Shown here piece by piece: positions 24,189 through 33,217 of a stretch of DNA of 64,000 nucleotides; the first letter of the stretch is position 1, and each line of letters begins with the position of its first letter. Location of the stretch: positions 1 through 64,000 of the IMG/VR virus record IMGVR_UViG_3300002835_000097, one strand, 5' to 3'. This DNA is from a virus. The notes beneath the pieces were generated by a model. The model searched no databases, had not been told where the DNA came from, and was given only the letters and a program-made list of their open reading frames with translations. The position numbers were made by a program, and so were the translations under genes.

Positions 24189-24880
24189 GTTATTCTAATG
24201 GTCCAAGAATAGTTACAGATGGATTAGTTTTGTATCTTGATGCTGGTAACAGTAAGAGTTATCCGGGGACTGGTACTGTTTGGAATGATTTAAGTGGAAA
24301 TAATAATAATGGAACGCTAGTTAACGGACCAACATTTAGTAGCGCGAATAAAGGGTCTATTGTTTTTGATGGAGTGAACGATGGTTGTAATATCAATAAT
24401 AATTCATTTATAAATCCAACTAATGCAATAACTTTTGGTGCAATAGTAAATTTGTCTGGTTATGGAAGTAATTATGCTCCAATAATTTTTAAGCAAAATA
24501 ATTATACCAGTTTGTACGAGCAATATGCTTTATATTTGACCAATTCTTCTGTTGGTGCAGCTGTTACTGGAGTTGATAGATCTCAAAAAATTGTTTCTAT
24601 AAATCAAGATCTTAGAAATCAATATTTACATTTGGTTGGAACTTGTGATACAGAGACTAATCTTTTATCCTTTTATTTAAATGGATCTCTAATACAGAGC
24701 GTAGCATTCACTAGTACCTTTGATATTTCCACACAAAATCTAAGAATAGGATATATGGATTCTAATTATCTTGGTTTTAGTTTGGGAAAAATTTTTATAA
24801 CTTATATTTATAATCGAGCATTATCACCAACAGAAATACTTCAAAACTACAACGCAACCAAAGGCCGATTTAACCTATAG
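24185..24880 (+). CDS. LamG (concanavalin A-like) domain protein
   Basis: The 231-residue protein has the standard phage LamG signature: GPRIVTDGLVLYLDAGNSKS, YPGTGTVWNDLSGNNNNGTL, SIVFDGVNDG and a terminal FITYIYNRALSPTEILQNYN. It probably binds surface glycans. It is paralogous to the protein at 21935-22633, keeping the more typical form of the signature. The first codon overlaps the previous stop; the TAG stop forms part of the next GGTGTATA box. Confidence 0.85.
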   Translation: MSYSNGPRIVTDGLVLYLDAGNSKSYPGTGTVWNDLSGNNNNGTLVNGPTFSSANKGSIVFDGVNDGCNINNNSFINPTNAITFGAIVNLSGYGSNYAPIIFKQNNYTSLYEQYALYLTNSSVGAAVTGVDRSQKIVSINQDLRNQYLHLVGTCDTETNLLSFYLNGSLIQSVAFTSTFDISTQNLRIGYMDSNYLGFSLGKIFITYIYNRALSPTEILQNYNATKGRFNL

Positions 24881-24887
24881 GTGTATA
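24880..24887 (+). promoter_or_regulatory. GGTGTATA box before repeat-fibre gene
   Basis: It overlaps the stop codon of the LamG gene and lies 28 nt before the next ATG. Confidence 0.55.
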
Positions 24888-24915
24888 CTAATATAGAAAA
24901 CCATGGAGAAAATAC

Positions 24916-27900
24916 ATGCCAGATATTATTATAACGCCAAGTAGCGGAATCATAGACTTCTTTCCGGTTTCAACAAGAGTTGGCCGAATTGAGGGATCGG
25001 GTAATACTATCAATATAATTAATCCTTCTGGCTTTATTGCGGTCAGTGGTAGTGGTCTGTCCATTAACACATCTTCTCCAAATGCCACATTTCATGCGTA
25101 CTCTGCTACTTCTGGTGCGACACTCTTAAATATTGAGGGGACCAACGGTAGCTTATTTAGCGTTATAGACAATCTGAGTGGAACGCTCATGAGTGTTAAT
25201 AATAATGCGGGACTTCCGGTATTTGAAGTTTTTAGTGATGACCGAGTAGTTGCTGGTCGTTTTGGTCAGAATGATTTTATTATGACTAGCGGTGGAAATG
25301 TTGGAATCGGAACTGGCGTTCCATCTAGTAAGTTTCATGTTGTAGGAATTAGCACTTTTAATGGTGATGTATCTTCAACAGGTTCGTTTATAGCAGGCTC
25401 TGGTAGTGCGACCAATCCATCTTTTGAATTTATTGAAGATGTTGATACTGGTATGTTCAGTCCTGCTAGTAATGTGATTGGTTTTGCTACTAGCGGAGTT
25501 GAGAGATTACGAGTAGATAGTGTTGGTAATATTGGTATAGGAACAGTTAGTCCAACCAGCAGATTACAAGTTAGTGGATTAATAACAGCTAACAGTGGAA
25601 ATTTTACTAATTCTTTACAGGTGAATGGTACTGGAGTTTGGCATAGTGGTAATTTTGATAGTAGTAATATTGTTAGAACTACTGGAACTCAAACTATTAG
25701 TGGAGTTAAAACATTTTCTGAGGGTTTAAAGGTAGTTGGTAATGATGCTGGTATTCCGATAGAACTGGGAGTGTCTCAGGATGCTATTGTTTTATTTGGT
25801 AAAACTAGTAATGGTTTGGGTATAGGTAGTAATTCTTTTAATTTTAGTGACTCTTCTACTAATGTTATAGATTCTAGAGAATTATTAATAGGTCTAAATG
25901 CTAATGACCCAATTCTGACTATTAGTCGTGGATTGTTATTTGCCGGTAATAGCGGTGTGGGGGTAATAAATTACTATGATAATGGAGCTGCTGTTAGTGC
26001 TAATAGATTGATATTTGATGTGACTCCAGCAACCACCCTTGCTTCTGCTAATACCACATTGCGTACCACAACAGAAGATGGAAATAATATAGTAGTAAAT
26101 CTGCCAAATACTAGCGGAACATTAGCATTATTAACAAGTATAAATACTTCTCAAATTACTGGAACTTTACCAGTTAATAAGGGCGGTACAAATATAACTT
26201 CTTATAGTAATGGACAATTACTAATTGGTAGCGGAACAAGTTTAGTTGCTAATACTTTGTCTGCTGGTACTGGAATAGCTATAACTAATGGCAGTGGGAC
26301 CATAACAATCAATACTAGTGGACTTCAAACTATTTTAACTAATCCTGTTACTGGTACTGGTACTGGAGCTTCAACATCAGGATACTTACCACGATGGAAT
26401 AGTACTAGTGGATTAAGTAATAGCATTATTTATCAAAGTGGTAATAATATTGGTATTGGAACATCAACTCCAAGCGGACAACTACATGTTATCGGCAGTG
26501 GAATATTTAGCAGCGGCATAATCGCTAGCAACATAAGCGTTACTGATAACATGATATCTGCCACCAATACCAATGGTAATCTAATAATAAAACCAAATGC
26601 TAGCGGAGCATTACAGGCAGATGATGCTGGAAACTCAAGAGGCATATATAGTGTAGACTTACAAAGAAGCAGAGTTTCTGTTTCTGGAGTAGCTCATGGT
26701 AGTTATAGTGTTATAGGAGGTGGGTCAAACAATAATGCTATGGGTCCACTATGTACTATTGGAGGAGGAAGCAACAATACTGCTGGCGGTGATTATTATC
26801 CAGGAAATTGCTCAACAATTGGAGGAGGAGAAAATAATATTGCTGTTGGGGAAAAGTCAACAGTGGGTGGAGGAAGCAGTAATAGTGCTGGTGGTAACTA
26901 TTCTATAGTTGGTGGAGGACAGAGTAACAGTGCTGGTGCTCCGCATTCTACAGTTGGTGGAGGAATTGGTAATAGTGCTATCGCTAATAAGTCAACAATT
27001 AGTGGTGGAAGTTATAACAGTAGTAGTGGTGAATACTCTATAGTTGGTGGAGGAAGAAGTAATAGTGCTGCTGGGTACATATCCGCAGTTTGTGGAGGAA
27101 ATAGTAACAGTGCTTCTGGTAGTCTTTCTACAGTTTGTGGAGGAGATGATAATACTGCTGGTGCGGACGCCTCTACTATAGCTGGTGGAAAAACTAATAC
27201 CATAAGTGCTTTTGCGAACTATTCAACTATAGCAGGAGGACAATATAACTATACTGGAAGTTCATATTCTAGTTTCTATGGTCTGTATGCATTTGTTGGA
27301 GGAGGCTATAGTAATGCTATCTATAGTAGCTATTCAACCATCGGAGGAGGAGAAAATAACACTATTGGAAGTGATACCTATAGTGATAGTTTGTTCACAA
27401 AAAGTGTTATTGGAGGAGGATCAAATAATACTTGTGATGGTGTTGCTGCCACAGTTGGTGGAGGAATATCAAATACCGCTAGTGGATACCATTGTACAGT
27501 TGCAGGAGGATTTTCTAATAGCGCTAGTTCATACGAGTCAACAATTGGTGGAGGAAATTCTAATAGTGCGACCGCTACTGGTAGCACGGTCGGTGGTGGA
27601 AGATACAATACAGCCAGTGGAAATAGTGACTCTGTAGTGTGCGGAGGCTCAAACAATCTTGCTAGTGGTCCAGGATCTACTATTGCTGGAGGATTATCAA
27701 ATACCGCAAGTGGTTATGCTAGTGCTGTTGTTGGTGGTATAGATGCTTTGGCTAGCAGTCGAGGCGAAATAAGTCATGCTACTGGAAAATTTGCTGATGA
27801 TGGAGATGCTCAACACAGTATATTTGTACTAAGAACCAAAACAACGAATAATACGGCTACAGAAATGGGTCTTGACGGAGCTTCTGTACGATTAACAATA

Positions 27901-28188
27901 AATAGCGGTCAAATATTATCAGGAACAATTAATATAATAGGATCTCGTAGTGATGGTTCAGCAGTGGCTCGATATCTTAGACAATTTACTATAAAAAATG
28001 TTGGTGGAACAACCAGTTTAGTTGGATCTATAATAACACTAGGAACAGACGAGGCTGCTGGAACAAGTATCAGTATCACTGCTGACAATACAAATGACTT
28101 TTTAAGTATTAAAGTTACAGGAATAAGTAGTCAAACATGGAGATGGGTTGCTGTTGTTGATTGCATCAAAACAAAATATGGAACATGA
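24916..28188 (+). CDS. Tail fibre with YadA-head-type repeats
   Basis: The 1,090-residue protein has an N-terminal part with GNVGIGT-type shaft repeats, a module (about 425-490) nearly identical to the fibre at 18988-21933, and then about 22 tandem repeats at about residues 593-950. Each repeat is about 14 residues or more of the form T(I/V)GGG-x-x-N-x-A-x-G. These match the left-handed parallel beta-roll repeats of the YadA/trimeric autotransporter head (Hep_Hag). A globular C-terminal domain follows (NNTATEMGLDG to the end). It is a trimeric adhesin-like fibre. Late promoter box 28 nt upstream of the ATG. Confidence 0.85.
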   Translation: MPDIIITPSSGIIDFFPVSTRVGRIEGSGNTINIINPSGFIAVSGSGLSINTSSPNATFHAYSATSGATLLNIEGTNGSLFSVIDNLSGTLMSVNNNAGLPVFEVFSDDRVVAGRFGQNDFIMTSGGNVGIGTGVPSSKFHVVGISTFNGDVSSTGSFIAGSGSATNPSFEFIEDVDTGMFSPASNVIGFATSGVERLRVDSVGNIGIGTVSPTSRLQVSGLITANSGNFTNSLQVNGTGVWHSGNFDSSNIVRTTGTQTISGVKTFSEGLKVVGNDAGIPIELGVSQDAIVLFGKTSNGLGIGSNSFNFSDSSTNVIDSRELLIGLNANDPILTISRGLLFAGNSGVGVINYYDNGAAVSANRLIFDVTPATTLASANTTLRTTTEDGNNIVVNLPNTSGTLALLTSINTSQITGTLPVNKGGTNITSYSNGQLLIGSGTSLVANTLSAGTGIAITNGSGTITINTSGLQTILTNPVTGTGTGASTSGYLPRWNSTSGLSNSIIYQSGNNIGIGTSTPSGQLHVIGSGIFSSGIIASNISVTDNMISATNTNGNLIIKPNASGALQADDAGNSRGIYSVDLQRSRVSVSGVAHGSYSVIGGGSNNNAMGPLCTIGGGSNNTAGGDYYPGNCSTIGGGENNIAVGEKSTVGGGSSNSAGGNYSIVGGGQSNSAGAPHSTVGGGIGNSAIANKSTISGGSYNSSSGEYSIVGGGRSNSAAGYISAVCGGNSNSASGSLSTVCGGDDNTAGADASTIAGGKTNTISAFANYSTIAGGQYNYTGSSYSSFYGLYAFVGGGYSNAIYSSYSTIGGGENNTIGSDTYSDSLFTKSVIGGGSNNTCDGVAATVGGGISNTASGYHCTVAGGFSNSASSYESTIGGGNSNSATATGSTVGGGRYNTASGNSDSVVCGGSNNLASGPGSTIAGGLSNTASGYASAVVGGIDALASSRGEISHATGKFADDGDAQHSIFVLRTKTTNNTATEMGLDGASVRLTINSGQILSGTINIIGSRSDGSAVARYLRQFTIKNVGGTTSLVGSIITLGTDEAAGTSISITADNTNDFLSIKVTGISSQTWRWVAVVDCIKTKYGT

Positions 28189-28190
28189 TA

Positions 28191-28991
28191 ATGAAAAATT
28201 TTATTTTTATTAGTGGTCTTCCTCGTTCTGGAAGCACACTTCTTTGTAATATATTAGCACAAAACGATAATTTATTTGTTAGTAAAGCTACTAGTGGATG
28301 TCATGATATATTATTTAATATACGAAATCAATGGGATAATTTAATCGAACATAAAGCAGAAGGAATTGATAAAAATCAATTAAAAAGAGTTCTACAGAGT
28401 GTGCTTAATAGCTATCATTCTACAGATAAAAATTTTATAGTAGATAAGGGTAGGGGCTGGCTAAGTTTGATAGAGATGGCCGAATTTATATTAGGATATA
28501 CTCCAAAGATCATAGTTCCTGTGCGAGATATGAAAGAAATTTTTAGTAGTTTTGAAAAACTATGGAGAAATAGTACAGGTTCTACTCAATGGCATTTTGA
28601 AAAAGAGGATTATTTTAAAAGTCAAACTATTGAAGGAAGATGTGATATTTTAGCTCATCAAAGCCAAGTTGTCGGATTAGCATACAATCGTGTTAAAGAT
28701 GCTATAAATAGAGGATATAAAAATAAATTATTTTTTGTTGAATTTGATGATTTAACACAAAAACCTAATGAAACCCTAAAACAAATATATAATTATTTGG
28801 AATTTCCAAACTTTCAACACGATTTTAATAATGTACAACAATATACTAAAGAAGACGATGATGGTGTTCATAGAATACCTGGTTTACATACGATAAGATC
28901 AGAAGTTAAATCTGTATACAAAGACAGTTTAGATATTTTAGGTAAAGAATTAGTAAATAAATATAGTAATCTAGAAATATGGAGAAATTAA
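28191..28991 (+). CDS. Sulfotransferase family protein
   Basis: The 266-residue protein has the N-terminal PAPS-binding loop ISGLPRSGSTLLC (residues 7-19) and a second motif IIVPVRDMKEIFSSF followed by a helix, as in the Sulfotransfer families. Such enzymes transfer sulfate from PAPS to sugars or proteins. Lying between fibre and neck genes, it could sulfate a virion glycan or alter the host surface; the substrate is unknown. ATG 28191 is chosen because the frame from 28161 would start inside the preceding gene, and 28191 is 2 nt after that stop. Confidence 0.85.
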   Translation: MKNFIFISGLPRSGSTLLCNILAQNDNLFVSKATSGCHDILFNIRNQWDNLIEHKAEGIDKNQLKRVLQSVLNSYHSTDKNFIVDKGRGWLSLIEMAEFILGYTPKIIVPVRDMKEIFSSFEKLWRNSTGSTQWHFEKEDYFKSQTIEGRCDILAHQSQVVGLAYNRVKDAINRGYKNKLFFVEFDDLTQKPNETLKQIYNYLEFPNFQHDFNNVQQYTKEDDDGVHRIPGLHTIRSEVKSVYKDSLDILGKELVNKYSNLEIWRN

Positions 28992-28992
28992 T

Positions 28993-29328
28993 ATGAGCAT
29001 ACTAGATAATATCGGAGAGAATTCTATCTCAAACCAAGTTGCTAATAGAATTAAAAATCAAACCAGACAAACTTTTCAAAATATGGTTAATGCTTTTAAT
29101 GAAGGATCAAAAATCTTTTGGCAAAATCCTCGTGGACTAACACCAACACAAATAGCAGAGGCTCTAGGAACAGATGCTAGGGAAGTATTTGAATTACACT
29201 ATGCATTGGGACTATTAATTAATAGTATAAAACCAGAGAGTATACAAGAAGGTTGGGCCGCTATTGGCCAATTTACAATGAATGAAGATGGAACAGTAAC
29301 TGTGATTTCTACCAGTGGCAATCCATAA
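28993..29328 (+). CDS. Virion-associated helical protein of unknown function
   Basis: The 111-residue protein has helical segments (VANRIKNQTRQTFQNMVNAF) and a central PRGLTPTQIAEALGTDAREV part that looks like a short helix-turn-helix, followed by a helix and a C-terminal strand pair. Proteins with this GLTP-Q-ALGTDA pattern recur in structural regions of environmental phages without a known role. It starts 1 nt after the sulfotransferase stop. A connector to the fibres or neck is a guess. Confidence 0.55.
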   Translation: MSILDNIGENSISNQVANRIKNQTRQTFQNMVNAFNEGSKIFWQNPRGLTPTQIAEALGTDAREVFELHYALGLLINSIKPESIQEGWAAIGQFTMNEDGTVTVISTSGNP

Positions 29329-29338
29329 TAAATGTATG

Positions 29339-29346
29339 GGTGTATA
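29339..29346 (+). promoter_or_regulatory. GGTGTATA box before neck genes
   Basis: It lies 40 nt before the ATG of the neck-adaptor-like gene, in a 58-nt intergenic gap. Confidence 0.55.
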
Positions 29347-29386
29347 CTATTATATACAGCATATACTCTAATAAAAAGGCCGTATT

Positions 29387-29896
29387 ATGTCATGGGATGC
29401 TGAAATACCAATAATAGTCAGAACACTAATTAACGATCTTGGTGATCAACCAACATATAGTGACGATAGAATAAAACAAATTATAGCCGTTGCTGCTAAA
29501 TATGTTCAATTTGATGTTGTTCTTGACCATTCTTACAATGTAGATGTGATAGAAGGTAACATTAGTCCTGATCCAACTGATCATAATGATGAAATTTTTA
29601 TTAGCTTAGTTTCTCTTAAAGCTGCTTGTATTATTGATCAAAGTGTTCTAAGAACAAAGGCCGCTTTAGAGGGTATAAGAGCATCACTTGGGTCGGCAAC
29701 ATTGACAGTAAAAGGAAGTTTGGAAGGATTCATAAAGATACTAGAAAAAGGACCATGTGCATCATATGATGAATTGACTTCTCACTGGGATGTCAGTCAG
29801 GCTACTGCCATTAGAGCAATTCTTAGTCCGTTTGTTGGTAATAAATTTGACCCACGATCACTATTCTCTGATAACAGAGGAAGAGATTTATATTAA
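29387..29896 (+). CDS. Head-tail connector (adaptor-like) protein
   Basis: The 169-residue mostly helical protein starts MSWDAEIPIIVRTLINDLGD and has YSDDRIKQIIAVAAKYVQFD and FISLVSLKAACIIDQSVL helices. This resembles neck adaptor proteins (gp6-like/head completion) that bind below the portal: an N-terminal helix with 'YSDDRI' and a helix bundle. The location, at the start of the neck gene run, agrees. The C-terminal tail is basic/acidic and probably extended. Assignment rests on pattern and position. Confidence 0.6.
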   Translation: MSWDAEIPIIVRTLINDLGDQPTYSDDRIKQIIAVAAKYVQFDVVLDHSYNVDVIEGNISPDPTDHNDEIFISLVSLKAACIIDQSVLRTKAALEGIRASLGSATLTVKGSLEGFIKILEKGPCASYDELTSHWDVSQATAIRAILSPFVGNKFDPRSLFSDNRGRDLY

Positions 29897-29908
29897 TAAG
29901 GAAGTTTT

Positions 29909-30868
29909 ATGGCAGCAGTAAATTACAATTTTCCTATAGAACAAGGTAGTGATTTTGAAGTTAATTTTCAATATAATGACTCTAATGGTCAGCCAGTAAA
30001 TCTCGGAGATAGTAATACATCTTGCGTTGTTATGCAAATTATTCCAAATTCTGGTGACTCTTTTGGATTTTCTACTAAAAAAATTGGTAACACATCGTTA
30101 TTTTCTAACGACAAAGGATTAATAACATTAAAAATTAGTAATGCTTTAACACAAAGTTTTCAATTTGATAATGCTATTTATGATCTTGATGTTCTTATTG
30201 GAGACAAAATAACTAGATTGGTCTATGGTACTATTAATATAATTAAAAGACAAACACCATTTCCTAATTGTATTCTTAGTACCCCCTCAACAAACGGTAA
30301 CGATACCCCATCAACAACTCCAGTTCCGTCAGAATCTTTAACAGAATTCCAAAATTTATGTTTAGATACAGATTGCTTGAATCTAGATATTTATTCCACA
30401 GCATATCAAGGATCAGGATTAATAATAAACGATTTATCAATATCAAATAGTAATATAACGACCACAAATACTAATAATATAGAAAATATAGAAGTTGTTA
30501 TAAATAATCTAAATCATACATCTCCACAAGATTTACAAATATTTTTAGCTCCACCGTCCGGTAATAAGATACTATTATCTGCAAATCATAAAATGCCAAA
30601 AACTAATTTTAATTTTATGTTTTCTAATAAAGCACTACCAACATCTTATGTATATAATATTAATAATGGATCATATTGTAATATATACGACAAAACTGAC
30701 ATAGTTAAATATTCTAATGAAACTTTATCATCAAATTTTGGATATCTTATTGGACACAGCATAACCGGAGTATGGTCATTATTAATCAAAGACACCGATC
30801 CGGATGCATCTCCTGTAGGATCAGGTTATATGGATGGATGGAAACTAGTAGTAACTTATCAGCCCTAA
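29909..30868 (+). CDS. Adaptor-like beta-domain fused to a proprotein-convertase P-domain
   Basis: Residues 1 to about 120 (starting AAVNYNFPIEQGSDFEVNFQ) are paralogous to the protein at 15670-16074. A Pro/Ser/Thr linker at about 125-145 leads to a C-terminal domain (about 150-318) matching the P-domain of subtilisin-like convertases: NIEVVINNLNHTSPQDLQIF, LAPPSGNKILL, then GVWSLLIKDTDPDASP and YMDGWKLVV. P-domains are beta-jelly rolls that stabilise proteases or mediate surface binding. No protease is attached here, so a binding role on the virion is likely. Confidence 0.7.
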   Translation: MAAVNYNFPIEQGSDFEVNFQYNDSNGQPVNLGDSNTSCVVMQIIPNSGDSFGFSTKKIGNTSLFSNDKGLITLKISNALTQSFQFDNAIYDLDVLIGDKITRLVYGTINIIKRQTPFPNCILSTPSTNGNDTPSTTPVPSESLTEFQNLCLDTDCLNLDIYSTAYQGSGLIINDLSISNSNITTTNTNNIENIEVVINNLNHTSPQDLQIFLAPPSGNKILLSANHKMPKTNFNFMFSNKALPTSYVYNINNGSYCNIYDKTDIVKYSNETLSSNFGYLIGHSITGVWSLLIKDTDPDASPVGSGYMDGWKLVVTYQP

Positions 30869-30904
30869 CTCAAATAATAAACCAGAAGGGTGGCAAGTAT
30901 ATTA

Positions 30905-32968
30905 ATGACTCAATTTCATAATGTAAGATCTATTACTCAAAAAGATAAAATTTCTTCATTAGAAGATAATTTAAAATCATTCTTAGATTGGTCTTTTTTG
31001 AATATAGGTGGTTTTGTTAATGTGCCAAATCCTTCTCCAGCAATATCCGGAACATCTGGATTTCATGTTCTTAAACTAGCACCAGATCCAACAGTAGTAG
31101 GAAGCAGATTATGGCAGTCTATCCGTAAAGATTGGGTATATGAGTCAGGAGTAAACTATAACAGTACGGCCCCGTCAGTATTTTCTGGATTATATCTAAA
31201 TAATATTTTTCTACCGGCGCCAACAGGAAGCGGAGGATACGGATACTCTGTTAACTATCCTCTTGGACAAATAAAATTTAATAATGCAGTATCATCATCT
31301 AGTTCTGTTATTGCTAGCTATTCTTATAGATATATACAAACATATAAAGCTAGCGATTCTATTTGGTGGAAAGAAGTACAAAAAGAGACATACAGTCCCT
31401 CAAATTATAAAGCAAATGGAGACTATGCTATAACCTCTATTCATAGAGTTCAATTGCCAGCAATAATTTTAGAATTAGCTCCCAGCACCAAACTCAAACC
31501 GTATGAATTAGGTACTACAGAAAATATTTGGACTCAAGAAATATTTCTTCATATTTTTGCACAATCTGCTACTCAACGAAATACTATAATAGATATATTA
31601 ATAGCACAAAAAGATAAAGTTCTTCATCTATATGATTCTGACGCTGTTGCAAAAACACTTTCTTTTGGACTAGATAAATATGGGGCAATCAATCCTAATG
31701 GTAAAAATTATCCACAATTAGTAGATGAATTTCAATATAATTATTTTACTATTATTAATACTTCATTAGGTGAATTAAATACACTTAGTAGCACTTTATA
31801 TAATGGAATAGTAAGATGGTCTATAGAGATATTGCCTTACCACAAGACACAAACAACACCAACTCCAACTTCTACTATTGTAACGGGCACAACTCCGCTT
31901 GTCACGCCCACTGTGACTTCTACTCCAGCACTGGGTGTTAGTCCTACACCAACATCTACTAAAGCACCAAGTGCTAGTCCCACAGTAACGCCTACTAAAA
32001 CACCAACTGCAACTTCTACTCTCCCTATGAGCGTTAGTCCTACGCCAACACCCACTAAGACACAAACTGTTACTCCTACTACAACTCTAATTAATATTGT
32101 AAATAATTTTATAGCAATTGCAGATAATTCTAATGTAACAGCGTTAAGTAGTAATAATGGGTCCTCATGGTCACTTAATAATCTAACAGCCACCAGATCA
32201 TGGAAAGATGTAGCTTATGGAGCCTCTAAATTTATTGCTTGTGCATATGGTAGTTCAGATTACGAATATTCGACAAATGGTATAACATGGACTAGCTCAA
32301 ATTTTAATGTAACAAATGTTAATAATCAATGGACATGTATAACTTATGCCAATAATAAATTTATTATATTAGCAAACTCCTCTGCCAATGGAATAATATC
32401 AACAGATGGTATAAATTGGACAAAGTTTACATTGCCGTTTCAAATTTATATTGGTGGACCAAATGCCCCATCAGCGTCCAGTTGGAACGGCTGTGCATAC
32501 GGTAATGGTATTTTTGTAGCAATGAATTATAATTCGTCAACCATTGCAACATCCACTGATGGCATAACATGGACACAAAGATCTTTACCAATCACAAATA
32601 ACTGGAACGATATTATTTATGGAGATAAATTCGCTATAGTTGCTTCACAAACTGATAAAATAGCATACAGCACAAATGGCATATCATGGACAACAGCTGA
32701 TCTTCCCGAATCTGCAGGATGGAAATCTATAGCATATGGTAATAACACTTATGTTGCTATAGGATATAATTTAGCTAATATTATAGTATCTAATGACCTA
32801 ATAAATTGGACTAGTAATATAGTATTAAATGGACCATGGAATAAAATTATTTACAAAAATAATACTTTTATTATTATAGGAAGTACCACCACAGTATTAA
32901 CATCAACGAATGGAATAAACTGGACTCAAAGATCAATAGATAATTATAATTGGATTAATCTTACATAA
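30905..32968 (+). CDS. Neck/tail protein with Pro/Thr linker and beta-propeller
   Basis: The 687-residue protein has three parts. Residues 1 to about 315 form a structural domain with SLEDNLKSFLDWSFLNIGGF and IFLHIFAQSATQRNTIIDIL. Residues about 317-395 are a repetitive Pro/Thr/Ser linker (SPTPTPTKT-type). Residues about 398-687 hold six or seven repeats containing DGI(T/N)WT, each with W(K/N)(D/S)IAYG and (K/N)(F/Y)(I/V)A, as in Ycf48-like or BNR-type beta-propellers. It is a virion part with an exposed ligand-binding propeller. A GTG at 30890 is possible, but its purine tract touches the codon, so the ATG is preferred. Confidence 0.65.
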   Translation: MTQFHNVRSITQKDKISSLEDNLKSFLDWSFLNIGGFVNVPNPSPAISGTSGFHVLKLAPDPTVVGSRLWQSIRKDWVYESGVNYNSTAPSVFSGLYLNNIFLPAPTGSGGYGYSVNYPLGQIKFNNAVSSSSSVIASYSYRYIQTYKASDSIWWKEVQKETYSPSNYKANGDYAITSIHRVQLPAIILELAPSTKLKPYELGTTENIWTQEIFLHIFAQSATQRNTIIDILIAQKDKVLHLYDSDAVAKTLSFGLDKYGAINPNGKNYPQLVDEFQYNYFTIINTSLGELNTLSSTLYNGIVRWSIEILPYHKTQTTPTPTSTIVTGTTPLVTPTVTSTPALGVSPTPTSTKAPSASPTVTPTKTPTATSTLPMSVSPTPTPTKTQTVTPTTTLINIVNNFIAIADNSNVTALSSNNGSSWSLNNLTATRSWKDVAYGASKFIACAYGSSDYEYSTNGITWTSSNFNVTNVNNQWTCITYANNKFIILANSSANGIISTDGINWTKFTLPFQIYIGGPNAPSASSWNGCAYGNGIFVAMNYNSSTIATSTDGITWTQRSLPITNNWNDIIYGDKFAIVASQTDKIAYSTNGISWTTADLPESAGWKSIAYGNNTYVAIGYNLANIIVSNDLINWTSNIVLNGPWNKIIYKNNTFIIIGSTTTVLTSTNGINWTQRSIDNYNWINLT

Positions 32969-32984
32969 TTAAAGGGAAAAATAA

Positions 32985-33215
32985 ATGAATTTAACTTATT
33001 CAATAGATAGTAATAATTTTTCTGTTAAAATATATTCTGACGATAGACCAGAACCAATTATATATCAGCCAGATTGGCCAAATGGGACAGCATGGTCATC
33101 GGCAGCAGAAGCAGAATCATGGGCTCAGTTGTGCATACAAGCAATAATTGATGAGAATGCCCCGTATGCTCCAGCCGGTCCAGGATTAGCAGGAGAACCT
33201 AAAAAGTTATCATAA
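32985..33215 (+). CDS. Small conserved-type virion protein of unknown function
   Basis: The 76-residue protein has the pattern QPDWPNGTAWSSAAEAESWA followed by a helix and ENAPYAPAGPG. This Trp-containing motif recurs in small proteins of phage tail regions, but its function is not known to me. AAAGGGAAA precedes the ATG. It lies in the neck gene run, with the next start 2 nt after its stop. Confidence 0.6.
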   Translation: MNLTYSIDSNNFSVKIYSDDRPEPIIYQPDWPNGTAWSSAAEAESWAQLCIQAIIDENAPYAPAGPGLAGEPKKLS

Positions 33216-33217
33216 TA

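Noticed and set aside
26690-27770. CRISPR-like repetitive DNA
   Set aside because: The periodicity follows codons of the GGG-x-x-N protein repeats inside an open frame; spacing varies and there are no identical direct repeats.
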